From Porticoccaceae bacterium (GTDB taxonomy: Bacteria; Pseudomonadota; Gammaproteobacteria; Pseudomonadales; Porticoccaceae), in the NCBI GenBank assembly GCA_024639885.1, contig JAHEGD010000005.1, positions 1 to 64,000 on the forward strand: 64,000 nucleotides of DNA. Direction: 5' to 3'. Position numbers and translations under genes: made by a program. Under the pieces are notes generated by a model. That model was not told where the DNA came from. It did not search any database and saw only the letters and a list, made by a program, of their open reading frames with translations. Positions 1 through 9,921 of the stretch are shown here, piece by piece. Numbering within the stretch: the first letter of the stretch is position 1; every line of letters starts with the position of its first letter.

Positions 1-1256
1 ATCCAGAACTGGACCTGGCCCATCGTCTCGTTGTACATCTTGCCACACCACTTGGGCAGCCAGTAGTAGACCGCCGCGGTACCCGAGAAGACCGCACCGG
101 CGACCATCACGTAGTGGAAGTGAGCGACCACAAAGTAGCTGTCGTGGTACTGGATATCGGCCGCCGCAACAGAGAGCATCAGGCCGGTAAAGCCGCCAAA
201 GGTGAACAGGATCACGAAGGCGATTGAGAACAGCATCGGCGTCTCAAAAGTCAGCGCACCCTTGTACATGGTGGTCACCCAGTTGAACACCTTAACGCCG
301 GTCGGTACCGCGATCAGCATGGTGGCGTACATAAAGTACAGCTCACCGGCGATCGGCATGCCCACGGTAAACATGTGGTGGGCCCAGACGATGAACGACA
401 GGAAGGCGATCGCTGCGGTGGCGTAGACCATCGATGCGTAGCCAAACAGCGGCTTGCGGCTGAAGGCGGGAATGATCGCAGAGACTACACCGAACGCCGG
501 CAGAATGATGATGTAAACCTCGGGGTGGCCGAAGAACCAGAAGATGTGCTGGAACAGCACCGGATCACCACCACCGGCGGCATCGAAGAACGACGTGCCA
601 AAGTTGATGTCCATCAGCATCATGGTCACAGCACCGGCCAGTACCGGCATGACGGCAACCAGCAGGAACGCGGTGATCACCCAGGTCCAAACAAACAGCG
701 GCATCTTCATGTAGGTCATGCCGGGCGCGCGCATGTTCATCACCGTGGCGATGATGTTGATCGAGCCCATGATCGACGAGGCGCCCATGATGTGGATCGA
801 GAAGATGAAGAAGTTGACTGACTCGGGCGCATAGGTCGTAGAGAGCGGAGCGTAGAAGGTCCAACCGAAGTTGGGCGCACCACCGTCCATGAACAGCGTC
901 GAGGCCAGTGTGACAAAGGCGAAAGGAAGAATCCAAAAGCTGAGATTGTTCATGCGCGGCAGAGCCATATCCGGCGCGCCGATCATCAACGGGATCATCC
1001 AGTTAGCCAGGCCAACGAAGGCCGGCATAATCGCCCCGAAGACCATCACCAAGCCGTGCATGGTGGTCATCTGGTTGAAGAACTCTGGGCGGATTAACTG
1101 CATACCGGGCTGGAACAGCTCGGCGCGAATTATCATAGCGAAGGCGCCACCCAACAAGAACATCGCAAAGCTGAACCAGAGGTAGAGCGTGCCGATGTCT
1201 TTGTGGTTGGTGGTAAATAACCAGCGACCTATGCCTTTTGCGGGACCGTGTGCCAT
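1..1256 (-). CDS. ctaD: Cytochrome c oxidase subunit I (partial, C-terminus outside window)
   Basis: This is the catalytic subunit of an aa3-type haem-copper oxidase. It is an inner-membrane protein that reduces oxygen to water and pumps protons. About 418 residues are visible, starting with an ATG at 1256 just downstream of subunit II; the C-terminus lies beyond base 1. Family residues can be read: the low-spin haem histidine in TTMHG, the CuB/cross-linked tyrosine motif HPEVY (His about 244, Tyr about 248), the CuB histidines in WAHHMFTVG, and the haem ligands in AHFHYV. Successive hydrophobic helices fill the rest. It is the second gene of a leftward ctaC-ctaD unit with a 13-base gap. HPEVY and the pairing with a CuA-bearing subunit II rule out cbb3 and quinol-oxidase types. 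Confidence 0.96.
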   Translation of the reverse strand, partial: MAHGPAKGIGRWLFTTNHKDIGTLYLWFSFAMFLLGGAFAMIIRAELFQPGMQLIRPEFFNQMTTMHGLVMVFGAIMPAFVGLANWMIPLMIGAPDMALPRMNNLSFWILPFAFVTLASTLFMDGGAPNFGWTFYAPLSTTYAPESVNFFIFSIHIMGASSIMGSINIIATVMNMRAPGMTYMKMPLFVWTWVITAFLLVAVMPVLAGAVTMMLMDINFGTSFFDAAGGGDPVLFQHIFWFFGHPEVYIIILPAFGVVSAIIPAFSRKPLFGYASMVYATAAIAFLSFIVWAHHMFTVGMPIAGELYFMYATMLIAVPTGVKVFNWVTTMYKGALTFETPMLFSIAFVILFTFGGFTGLMLSVAAADIQYHDSYFVVAHFHYVMVAGAVFSGTAAVYYWLPKWCGKMYNETMGQVQFW

Positions 1257-1269
1257 TGCTTATTCTCCC

Positions 1270-2412
1270 TTATTGGCCGTTCTTATGGTTCAGCACGTCG
1301 ACCGGCTGAGCCATGTCACCGACGTTGTTGCCCCAAGCGTTGCGCTCGTAGGTAACCACTGCGGCGATATCTACTTCTGACAGCTGAGCGGCAAACGCCT
1401 GCATCGCTGTCCCGCTAACACCATTGACGATGGTGTCGATGTGTGTGGCGATCGGGCCGAGGGTGACCGCGCTGCCCACCATCGCCGGGAACACCCCGGG
1501 GATACCCATGCCATCAATACTGTGACAGCCGGCGCAAGTGGTGTTGTAAACCTGCTCACCGCGCTCCATCAGCTCATCCATGCTCCACTCTTTACCGATG
1601 GTGCTGGCGTACTCGGCGGCGGCGGCTTTCTGCTCGGCCAGCCAGGCGTTGAACTCTTCCTTGGGTTTAACTTCGACCACGATCGGCATGAACGCGTGGT
1701 CCTTACCACACAGCTCGGCACACTCGCCGACGTAGACGCCGACTTCGCTGGTTTTGGCCCACGCTTCGTTGAACATGCCCGGCAGCGCATCTTTCTTGAC
1801 GCCCAGATCGGGCACCCACCAAGAGTGGATGACGTCGTTGCCGGTGATCAGGAAGCGGACTTTGGTGTCGGCGGGGATCACTAAGGGGTTGTCGACTTCG
1901 CGCAGGTAGTGCTCGCCTTTCTCTTCGCGGCCGTAGATCTCGTCTTGCGAGGTACGCAGGCTGCTCATGAAGCGGACATCTTCACCGAGGTACTCGTACT
2001 GCCATTTCCACTGGTAGCCAGTGATTTTGACATCCATCTCAGCGTCAGACGCGTCGTAGACTTTGAGTAGCGCGGTGGTGGCGGGAACCGCCATCACGAT
2101 GAGGATTAACGCGGGGATAATGGTCCAGGCCAGCTCGACGCCGATGTGCTCATGAAAGTGAGCCGCCTCGACACCGCGCGATTTGCGGTGGGCAAACATC
2201 ACATAAAACATGAAGCCAAATACTGCAGCACCAATGACCACGCAGAGCCACATCATAATCATGTGGATATCGTAAGCCGCCTGACTAACCTCAGTGACAC
2301 CCTGAGGCATATTGAGTTGTCGCGTCGACACCTGTGCCGCTTCGCTGGCCATTGCTGCGCCAGGAAGAGCCATCAGTACAGTCGCGAAAAGCGCTTTCGC
2401 TCTTTTCAACAT
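1270..2412 (-). CDS. ctaC: Cytochrome c oxidase subunit II with fused C-terminal cytochrome c domain
   Basis: This subunit carries the CuA centre that takes electrons from cytochrome c and passes them to subunit I. The 380-residue protein has an N-terminal signal peptide (first ~22 residues), two transmembrane helices (about 51-73 and 93-116), and a periplasmic cupredoxin domain. CuA ligands appear in HSWWVPDLG and in GECAELCGKDHAFM. A C-terminal class I cytochrome c domain follows, with the haem motif CAGCH (Cys293, Cys296, His297) and a downstream Met. The extra haem makes this a caa3-like oxidase, as in the Pseudomonas aa3 enzyme. The ATG at 2412 is immediately followed by signal-peptide sequence. 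A TATACT -10 element lies about 100 bases upstream. Confidence 0.96.
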   Translation of the reverse strand: MLKRAKALFATVLMALPGAAMASEAAQVSTRQLNMPQGVTEVSQAAYDIHMIMMWLCVVIGAAVFGFMFYVMFAHRKSRGVEAAHFHEHIGVELAWTIIPALILIVMAVPATTALLKVYDASDAEMDVKITGYQWKWQYEYLGEDVRFMSSLRTSQDEIYGREEKGEHYLREVDNPLVIPADTKVRFLITGNDVIHSWWVPDLGVKKDALPGMFNEAWAKTSEVGVYVGECAELCGKDHAFMPIVVEVKPKEEFNAWLAEQKAAAAEYASTIGKEWSMDELMERGEQVYNTTCAGCHSIDGMGIPGVFPAMVGSAVTLGPIATHIDTIVNGVSGTAMQAFAAQLSEVDIAAVVTYERNAWGNNVGDMAQPVDVLNHKNGQ

Positions 2413-2515
2413 CGCCCGTTTACTCCATTGTTATTGAATTTTATTGCCGTTTTAGGCAGCGAGCGGCGCACTAAAAGCGCTCCGTTCGCCCCCCCTCCCA
2501 GCGTAAAGCGGCGCG

Positions 2516-2521
2516 AGTATA
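2516..2521 (-). promoter_or_regulatory. Candidate -10 element for ctaC, with adjacent hairpin
   Basis: On the minus strand TATACT lies about 104 bases before the ctaC start. The -35 region is poor (TAGTGA at a 17-base spacing). It overlaps a perfect 7-bp inverted repeat, ACTACTT-AGAA-AAGTAGT, at 2541-2558, which could be a regulator site. No T-tract follows the repeat, so it is not an obvious terminator for yheV. The assignment rests on sequence appearance only. Confidence 0.35.
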
Positions 2522-2589
2522 CCAAACGTTTTAGGTGATCACTACTTAGAAAAGTAGTCGCGCGCGCCACTTTGCGGCGGCGACGCGCC

Positions 2590-2832
2590 CTACTTGGCGG
2601 GGTCGATCAACCGCACCGGGGAAGTCTCGGCCGCGATCTGTTCAGCCGGTGTGTTAACCCGCGTCTGTAGTTCGCGTGGGTCGGGCTGCAGCCGTATTTC
2701 GTCGACAAAGCCGCAGGCGACGCACTCGCGGTAGCTCTTGTCAGCGTCGCTGAAGGCGACAATTTTGTCGAGCAGCGCGCACTTGGGGCAGCTAACCCCG
2801 GCAATAAATCGCTTTTTAGTTGAAAAAGTCAT
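2590..2832 (-). CDS. yheV: YheV-family putative zinc-ribbon protein
   Basis: This is a small 80-residue protein with two CxxC pairs (Cys15/Cys18 and Cys37/Cys40), which would form a zinc ribbon. The opening MTFSTKKRFIAGVSCPKC and the later RECVACGFVDEI match the short gammaproteobacterial YheV family of unknown function. The remainder is a low-complexity charged tail ending in RLIDPAK. It is transcribed leftward, upstream of ctaC, and is divergent from the carbonic anhydrase gene with only 49 bases between the starts. The metal site is inferred from the cysteines. No molecular role is known. Confidence 0.85.
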   Translation of the reverse strand: MTFSTKKRFIAGVSCPKCALLDKIVAFSDADKSYRECVACGFVDEIRLQPDPRELQTRVNTPAEQIAAETSPVRLIDPAK

Positions 2833-2881
2833 CTAACGCTCCGCACAATGGTCGGCCACAGTATAAAGAGGTTTAACCGCA

Positions 2882-3420
2882 ATGAGTGCACCGATACGGC
2901 CGTTCGGCGGCGTCACCCCCACCCTTGGCGCGCGCGTCTACGTCGACCCGGCCGCCACCGTGATCGGTCAGGTCACCCTTGGCGACGACGCCTCGGTCTG
3001 GCCCGGCGCGGTCATTCGCGGCGATATGCACACCATCGCCATCGGCGCCCGCTCTAACGTGCAGGACAACGCCGTGCTGCACATCACCCACGCCAGCGAT
3101 TTCAACCCCGGCGGCTGGCCGCTGACCATCGGCGACGACGTCATCATCGGCCATCGCGCGGTACTGCACGGCTGTACCTTGGGCAGCCGCATTTTGGTCG
3201 GCAACGGCGCCATTATTAACGACGGCGCCATCGTGGAAGACGAGGTGATCGTCGGCGCCGGTTGCATGGTGCCGCCCGGCAAACGGCTCGAGAGCGGCTT
3301 CGTCTACGTCGGCAACCCGTGTCGCCAGGCGCGCCCGGTCAGCGACAGCGAGCGTGGCTTTTTTGAATACTCGCCGGCCAACTACGTCAAGCTCAAAGAC
3401 CAGTACCTAGCCGAGGCGAA

Positions 3421-3424
<4 letters not shown>
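2882..3424 (+). CDS. Gamma-class carbonic anhydrase family protein (YrdA-like)
   Basis: This is a 180-residue left-handed beta-helix (hexapeptide-repeat) protein of the YrdA/PaaY/gamma-carbonic anhydrase family. Repeats of the [LIV]GxxxxV type run through the centre. The three family metal-binding histidines can be placed in the HITH segment and in IIGHRAVLHGC. Some relatives are active zinc enzymes and others are not, so activity is not certain. The ATG is preceded by AGAGGT at good spacing. The stop overlaps that of convergent aroE in the palindrome CTAG (3421-3424). In Pseudomonas a homologue also lies near the cytochrome oxidase genes. Confidence 0.9.
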
Positions 3425-5156
<1,732 letters not shown>

Positions 5157-5171
5157 CTAATCGGGTTTGGC

Positions 5172-5750
5172 TTATCCGGCGCGCAGTACCGCGCCGCTGG
5201 CAAAATTGCGTATCTCGCTCGGCCGCGCAGCGCGGCCGACTTGGCCCGGCGCGATGGCGTCGAGCTGGCCGGCAAAGTAGCTGAGCAACTTGCCGCGGTT
5301 GCGAGCCGGCACTAACCCCGCGGGGTTGGCCGAGGTCGAGACCAGCGGCGTGCCGGCGCGCTGGCACAACAGCGCGACGACCGGGTGGCCGGTGACCCGC
5401 ACCGCCAAGGTCGCGCGGCCGCCGGTGACCCCGTCGCCGTAGTAGCCGCTGTTATCAACTAACCAAGTGGTAGGCCGCTCGGTCAATTGGTCCGCAGCCA
5501 TCAGCGCCGCCAGGTCTATCGACAGCAGCGCCGGCGCCAGCCGCTGCCAGCTGTCGCTGACAACAATCATGCCCTTCTCGGGAACCCGCCGCTTGAGGGC
5601 GATAACCCGCTGCACCGCCGCCTCGTCGAGCGGATCGCAACCGAGCCCCCAGACCGCTTCGGTCGGGTAGCCGATCACGCCGCCCGCGGCGACGCTGGCG
5701 GCCGCTTGGGCGAGGTAGGGATTACCGGCATAACCGCGAGTGGTCGGCAT
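5172..5750 (-). CDS. tsaC: Threonylcarbamoyl-AMP synthase (YrdC/Sua5 family)
   Basis: TsaC makes threonylcarbamoyl-AMP from threonine, bicarbonate and ATP, the first step of the t6A37 modification of ANN-decoding tRNAs. The 192-residue protein is a single YrdC domain. The opening GGVIGYPTEAVWGLGCDP and the KRR...KGMIV segment form the nucleotide-binding cleft, and PLVSTSANPAG is the other conserved block. The frame stays open further upstream to 5900, but that part is basic, low-complexity and unlike the family. The ATG at 5750, with GAGAG before it, gives the usual TsaC length. It sits between dprA and hemF as in Pseudomonas. Confidence 0.93.
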   Translation of the reverse strand: MPTTRGYAGNPYLAQAAASVAAGGVIGYPTEAVWGLGCDPLDEAAVQRVIALKRRVPEKGMIVVSDSWQRLAPALLSIDLAALMAADQLTERPTTWLVDNSGYYGDGVTGGRATLAVRVTGHPVVALLCQRAGTPLVSTSANPAGLVPARNRGKLLSYFAGQLDAIAPGQVGRAARPSEIRNFASGAVLRAG

Positions 5751-5884
5751 TGGGCTCTCGTCTTGGGGTGGCAGTATGGCTCTGCAGCGCAGGCTACAGG
5801 GCCGCCGCGGCGCTGGCAACTGAGCGGCCACAGCGGTGCGACGATTTTGCCAATTTATTTGATTTAGTCCAACAAAACCGCCGT

Positions 5885-7003
5885 TTAACGGCGCAGCCAA
5901 CCGCCGCTCTGGCGGACCACTCGGCCGGCCAGCTCAAGCTCGGCGAGCGCTCTGGCAGTCTCGCTGGCGGCCCAACCGAGCCGCTCGGCGAGCTGGTCGG
6001 TGGTCGCCGGGTCGTAACCGAGTGCCGCCAGTAGCGGCGAACCGGACGCCGCCTGTGGCGAACCGGACGCCGCCTGCGGCGGCGCCGGCTCGGTAAAGTT
6101 GAGCCCAAAGCCGGCGACAATGTCGGCGGCGCACTCGACCAGCGTCGCGCCGTCGCGCAGCAGCTGATGGGGGCCGCGCGCCAGCGGGTTGTTGACAGAA
6201 CCGGGCAGCGCGAGCAGCTCGCGGTTCTGCTCAAGCGCACAGCGGGCGGTTACCAGCGTACCGCTGCGCAGCGCCGCCTCCACCACCCAGACCGCCAAAC
6301 TGAGCCCGCTGATAATGCGGTTGCGGCGCGGGAAGTTGGCCGCCAGCGGCGGCTCGCCGGGCGGGTATTCGGTGACCAGCGCCCCGCCGCTGTCGAGCAG
6401 CTGTTCCGCCAACCGCTGGTGGCGGGGCGGGTAGAGCCGGTCGATACCGGTCGCCATTACCGCCACCCTGGCCGCGCCGGCGGCCAGTGCGCCGCGGTGG
6501 GCGGCACCGTCGACGCCGATCGCCAAGCCGCTGGTAATGGTCACCCCGGCCGCCGCCACCGCCCGACACCAGCGCTCGGTCAGCTCCAACGTCGGCCGGC
6601 CACTGTTGCGGCTACCGACCACCGCCAGCTGCGGGCGCGCCAGCAGCGACCGCTCGCCACGCAGGTAGAGCAGCGGCGGCGGGTCGGTGATCTCGGCGAG
6701 CAGCGCAGGGTAGTCGGGGCAGAACGCGGTGACCAGCTCGGCACCGGCAGCAACCGCCCGGGCGGCGATCGGTTCGGCCTGTTCGAGCAGCGCCCGCCAC
6801 TGGCCGGCGCTGTACGCTTTTGGCACCGGCAGTAGCGCCAGCTCGACCAGATAGTGGTCGAGCCGGCCGCGCGGCGGGCCGACCGCAGCGACCCGCTCAA
6901 ACAGCCGGTGGGTGATGGTGATGCGCCGCCGCGCCGCCAGCGACAGCGCAATCGCGGCGAGCTGCTCGGCCGTGGCGCCGGTATAGGGGATCGGTCTGCT
7001 CAT
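5885..7003 (-). CDS. dprA: DNA-processing protein DprA/Smf
   Basis: DprA binds incoming single-stranded DNA and loads RecA during natural transformation. The 372-residue protein has an N-terminal SAM-like region. A central extended Rossmann fold follows, with [29 protein letters not shown] and [14 protein letters not shown]-terminal winged-helix domain ends in [13 protein letters not shown]. The ATG at 7003 has GAGG at good spacing; an in-frame ATG at 7024 would add seven residues. The linker before the winged helix carries a perfect-looking tandem duplication of seven residues, QAASGSP, encoded by a 21-bp repeat. The dprA-tsaC order is conserved in pseudomonads. Confidence 0.94.
   Translation of the reverse strand: MSRPIPYTGATAEQLAAIALSLAARRRITITHRLFERVAAVGPPRGRLDHYLVELALLPVPKAYSAGQWRALLEQAEPIAARAVAAGAELVTAFCPDYPALLAEITDPPPLLYLRGERSLLARPQLAVVGSRNSGRPTLELTERWCRAVAAAGVTITSGLAIGVDGAAHRGALAAGAARVAVMATGIDRLYPPRHQRLAEQLLDSGGALVTEYPPGEPPLAANFPRRNRIISGLSLAVWVVEAALRSGTLVTARCALEQNRELLALPGSVNNPLARGPHQLLRDGATLVECAADIVAGFGLNFTEPAPPQAASGSPQAASGSPLLAALGYDPATTDQLAERLGWAASETARALAELELAGRVVRQSGGWLRR
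6036..6077. repeat. Tandem 21-bp duplication inside dprA
   Basis: Two adjacent 21-base units (6036-6056 and 6057-6077) differ only at the final base. They are in frame and encode QAASGSP twice in the flexible linker between the Rossmann and winged-helix domains of DprA. The copies are nearly identical and sit in a linker, which suggests a recent slippage duplication. Confidence 0.85.
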
Positions 7004-7097
7004 CGCTGCCTCGTCTGGGCGCACCCGTCAGTGGGTGGCCTCCCCTAGTTATAGTCAAATCTCGCCGCCGCTGCTGCGGTGGCGGCCGCTATCGGTG

Positions 7098-7103
7098 TAT
7101 AAT
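7098..7103 (+). promoter_or_regulatory. Candidate -10 element upstream of def-fmt-rsmB
   Basis: A perfect TATAAT lies 58 bases before the def start, in the 157-base gap between divergent dprA and def. No convincing -35 element is seen at 16-18 bases upstream. It is a plausible promoter for the def-fmt-rsmB-trkA-trkH run, which has only short gaps or overlaps. Confidence 0.4.
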
Positions 7104-7160
7104 TTTGCCCCCACGGCGCGGCCACACCCGCCGCCGCGCACCAGCAACAGAGAGCAGGTT

Positions 7161-7661
7161 ATGGCGCTTCTGCCCATTTTAGAGTTCCCCGACCCGCGGC
7201 TGCGCACCGTCGCCGCACCGGTCGTCGCGGTCACTGATCAAACCCGCCAGCTGATCGACGACATGTTTGAGACTATGCGCGACGCCAGCGGTATCGGTCT
7301 CGCCGCCACCCAGGTCGATGTCCACCAGCGCATTGTGGTGATGGACTTGGGCGACGAGCAGCCGCAGCCGCGGGTGTTTATCAACCCAGAGATTGAAGTG
7401 GTCGCCGACGCCACCGCCCCCTACGACGAGGGCTGCCTGTCGGTGCCCGGGGTGTTTGCACCGGTAGAGCGGCCGAGCAGCGTGGTGATACGCGCCCTCG
7501 ACCGCGACGGCCAACCCTTTGAGGAGCGCGCCGACGGGCTGTTGGCGGTCTGTATCCAGCACGAGATCGACCACCTCGATGGCAAGCTGTTTGTCGACTA
7601 CCTGTCGCCTCTTAAACGCCAGCGGATCCGCAAAAAACTCGAAAAACAGCAGCGTCTCTGA
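7161..7661 (+). CDS. def: Peptide deformylase
   Basis: Def removes the formyl group from the N-terminal methionine of nascent proteins. The 166-residue protein carries all three family motifs: [16 protein letters not shown] (metal-ligand Cys92) and HEIDH (His134, Glu135, His138). These form the Fe2+/Zn2+ site. The ATG at 7161 gives the standard [15 protein letters not shown] beginning; the frame is open upstream but has no family similarity. fmt, which adds the formyl group, starts 2 bases after the stop, so formylation and deformylation are encoded together as in most bacteria. Confidence 0.97.
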   Translation: MALLPILEFPDPRLRTVAAPVVAVTDQTRQLIDDMFETMRDASGIGLAATQVDVHQRIVVMDLGDEQPQPRVFINPEIEVVADATAPYDEGCLSVPGVFAPVERPSSVVIRALDRDGQPFEERADGLLAVCIQHEIDHLDGKLFVDYLSPLKRQRIRKKLEKQQRL

Positions 7662-7663
7662 CC

Positions 7664-8611
7664 GTGCGCATCCTGTTTGCCGGCACCCCGGCGTTTGCCG
7701 CCCACCACCTCCAGGTGCTGCTCGACGATGGCCGCCACAGCGTGGTCGGTGTCTATACCCAGCCCGACCGCCCGGCCGGGCGCGGTAAGCAGCCGCGGCC
7801 GAGCGCGGTCAAGGCGATCGCGCTCAGCCACGGCTTAACGGTGATGCAGCCAGAGTCGCTGAAAGAGCCCGATGCCCAGCGACAGCTGGCCGCTTTCAAC
7901 GCCGACTTGATGGTGGTAGTCGCCTACGGGCTGCTACTGCCCCAGGCGGTGCTCGATACTCCGCGGCTCGGTTGTATCAACGTGCACGGCTCGCTGCTGC
8001 CGCAGTGGCGCGGCGCGGCGCCGATCCAGCGCGCCGTAGAGGCCGGCGATGCCACCACCGGCATCACCATCATGCAGATGGAGGCGGGGCTCGACACCGG
8101 CCCGGCGCTGCTGCGCAGAGAGACCCCGATCGGCCCCGCGGATACCGCCGGCAGCCTCTTAGCGCGGCTGCAGACGCTCGGCGGCGAGGCGCTGCTGAGC
8201 GCACTCGAGCAGCTTGAGCGGGGCGCCATCGCTGCCGAGCCGCAAGATGAGCAGGCGGCCAGCTACGCGCGCAAAATCAGCAAAGCCGAGACAGAGCTAG
8301 ATTGGCGGGCGCCGGCGGCGCTGCTGGTACGCAAAATTCACGCGCTCAACCCGAGCCCGGGTGCCTACACCCTGCTCAACGGTGAGCGGCTCAAGATCTG
8401 GGCGGCGGCTGTCGCGGCCGGCGCCAGCCAGCAGCCGCCCGGTACCCTGTTGCCGGCCCCGGCCGGAGAGCTCTGGGTCGCTTGCGGCGACCGGCCGCTG
8501 GCGATCCTTGAGGCGCAGCTGGCCGGCAAAAAACCGCAGCCAGCCGCCGAGCTGCTGCGCGGCCACGCCGCCCTGTTGGCGCCCGGCAGCGTGCTGGGTA
8601 GCGCCGAGTGA
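7664..8611 (+). CDS. fmt: Methionyl-tRNA formyltransferase
   Basis: Fmt transfers a formyl group from 10-formyl-tetrahydrofolate to initiator Met-tRNA. The 315-residue protein starts at a GTG (7664) giving MRILFAGTPAFAA. The catalytic Asn-His-Asp site can be placed in the NVHGSLLPQWRGAAPIQ segment and the following GITIMQMEAGLDTGP. A C-terminal OB-fold tRNA-binding domain follows from about residue 205. It is coupled to def upstream (2-base gap) and overlaps rsmB downstream by the GTGA arrangement. Confidence 0.97.
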   Translation: MRILFAGTPAFAAHHLQVLLDDGRHSVVGVYTQPDRPAGRGKQPRPSAVKAIALSHGLTVMQPESLKEPDAQRQLAAFNADLMVVVAYGLLLPQAVLDTPRLGCINVHGSLLPQWRGAAPIQRAVEAGDATTGITIMQMEAGLDTGPALLRRETPIGPADTAGSLLARLQTLGGEALLSALEQLERGAIAAEPQDEQAASYARKISKAETELDWRAPAALLVRKIHALNPSPGAYTLLNGERLKIWAAAVAAGASQQPPGTLLPAPAGELWVACGDRPLAILEAQLAGKKPQPAAELLRGHAALLAPGSVLGSAE

Positions 8612-9909
8612 GCAGCCGCAGCAGCGCCGCCACCGCGATCGCGGCGGTGCTCAACGGCCGCTCGCTATCGAGCGCACTGCCGCCGGTACTGGCCGAGCTG
8701 GATGGCCGCGACCGCGGTTTCTGCCAGGCGCTCTGCTTCGGCACACTGCGCTACTACCCGGCGCTCGCCCTGATTATCGGCGCGCTGCTGGAGCGGCCGA
8801 TCAAACCCCGCGAGCAGGAGGTGCAGGCGCTGCTAGCGGCGGCGATCTACCAGCTCTGGCAGCTCGACACCGCCCCTCACGCGGCGATCAACGAGAGCGT
8901 CGAGGCGTGTCGGCAGCTCAATAAAGGCTGGGCGACCAAGCTGGTCAACGGCGTACTGCGCAACTTTGTGCGGCGCCGTGAATCACTGCTCGCTGAACTC
9001 GCCGACCAGCCCGACTTTGCCACCGCCCACCCGGCCTGGTTGGCTGGCAAGATTCGCAAAAGCTGGCCGCAGCAGTGGCCAGAGATTATTGCCGCCAACA
9101 ACCAGCAGGCGCCGCTGACGCTGCGCGTCAACCGCCGCCAGCAGAGCCGCGACGCCTACCTGGCGCGGCTCGCCGAGGCGGCCATCGAAGCGCGCGCCGG
9201 CGACTGCAGCGACGCTGCGATCACCTTGGCGGAGCCGTGCGATGTGACCGCGCTGCCGGGCTTTGCCGACGGCGCAGTGAGCGTGCAGGATGAAGCCGCC
9301 CAGCTCTGTGCCGAGCTGCTTGAGCTGGCCCCCGGCCAGCGGGTGCTGGACAGCTGCGCGGCGCCGGGCGGCAAAAGCTGCCACCTGCTCGAACGCGAAC
9401 CGGCGCTCGCCGAGTTGGTGGCGATCGACAGCGACCCGAAGCGGCTGCTGCGGGTCCACGACAACCTCGCCCGGCTCGGCTTGCACGCCACCGCGCTGGC
9501 CGCCGATGCGGCCGACACCGCTGGGTGGTGGGACGGCACTGTGTTTGACCGGATCCTGCTCGATGCGCCGTGCTCGGCGAGTGGTGTTATTCGCCGCCAC
9601 CCCGACATCAAGCTGCTGCGCCGCCCCGACGACATCGACCAGCTCGCCGCGCTCCAGCAGCGGCTGTTGACGGCGCTGTGGCCGACGCTCGCCGATGGTG
9701 GTATTTTGCTCTATGCCACCTGCTCGGTGCTGCGCGCCGAGAACGACCAACAGGTCGCTGCGTTTCTGGCCGCCGAGCCGAGCGCCGCGCTGCTGCCGAT
9801 AGAGGCGTCGTGGGGAGTCGCTACCGACTGTGGCCGCCAGCTGCTGCCGCGGATTGGCGGCAACGACGGTTTTTATTACGCCAGGCTGCAAAAACGTCGG
9901 CCCAGCTAG
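8608..9909 (+). CDS. rsmB: 16S rRNA (cytosine-967-C5)-methyltransferase
   Basis: RsmB (Sun/Fmu) methylates C967 of 16S rRNA using S-adenosylmethionine. The 433-residue protein has an N-terminal NusB-like RNA-binding domain (about residues 1-140) and a C-terminal Rossmann methyltransferase domain. SAM motif I reads VLDSCAAPGGKSCHLLE. The two catalytic cysteines lie in LLDAPCSASG and YATCSVL. The GTG start at 8608 shares bases with the fmt stop (GTGA). Position after def-fmt and before trkA is the same as in Pseudomonas and E. coli. Confidence 0.96.
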   Translation: MSSRSSAATAIAAVLNGRSLSSALPPVLAELDGRDRGFCQALCFGTLRYYPALALIIGALLERPIKPREQEVQALLAAAIYQLWQLDTAPHAAINESVEACRQLNKGWATKLVNGVLRNFVRRRESLLAELADQPDFATAHPAWLAGKIRKSWPQQWPEIIAANNQQAPLTLRVNRRQQSRDAYLARLAEAAIEARAGDCSDAAITLAEPCDVTALPGFADGAVSVQDEAAQLCAELLELAPGQRVLDSCAAPGGKSCHLLEREPALAELVAIDSDPKRLLRVHDNLARLGLHATALAADAADTAGWWDGTVFDRILLDAPCSASGVIRRHPDIKLLRRPDDIDQLAALQQRLLTALWPTLADGGILLYATCSVLRAENDQQVAAFLAAEPSAALLPIEASWGVATDCGRQLLPRIGGNDGFYYARLQKRRPS

Positions 9910-9921
9910 AGAGACAGGCTT

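Noticed and set aside
375-821. A 148-codon frame on the plus strand at the left end
   Set aside because: It overlaps the clear cytochrome oxidase subunit I on the other strand and is rich in His, Arg and Asp with no domain.
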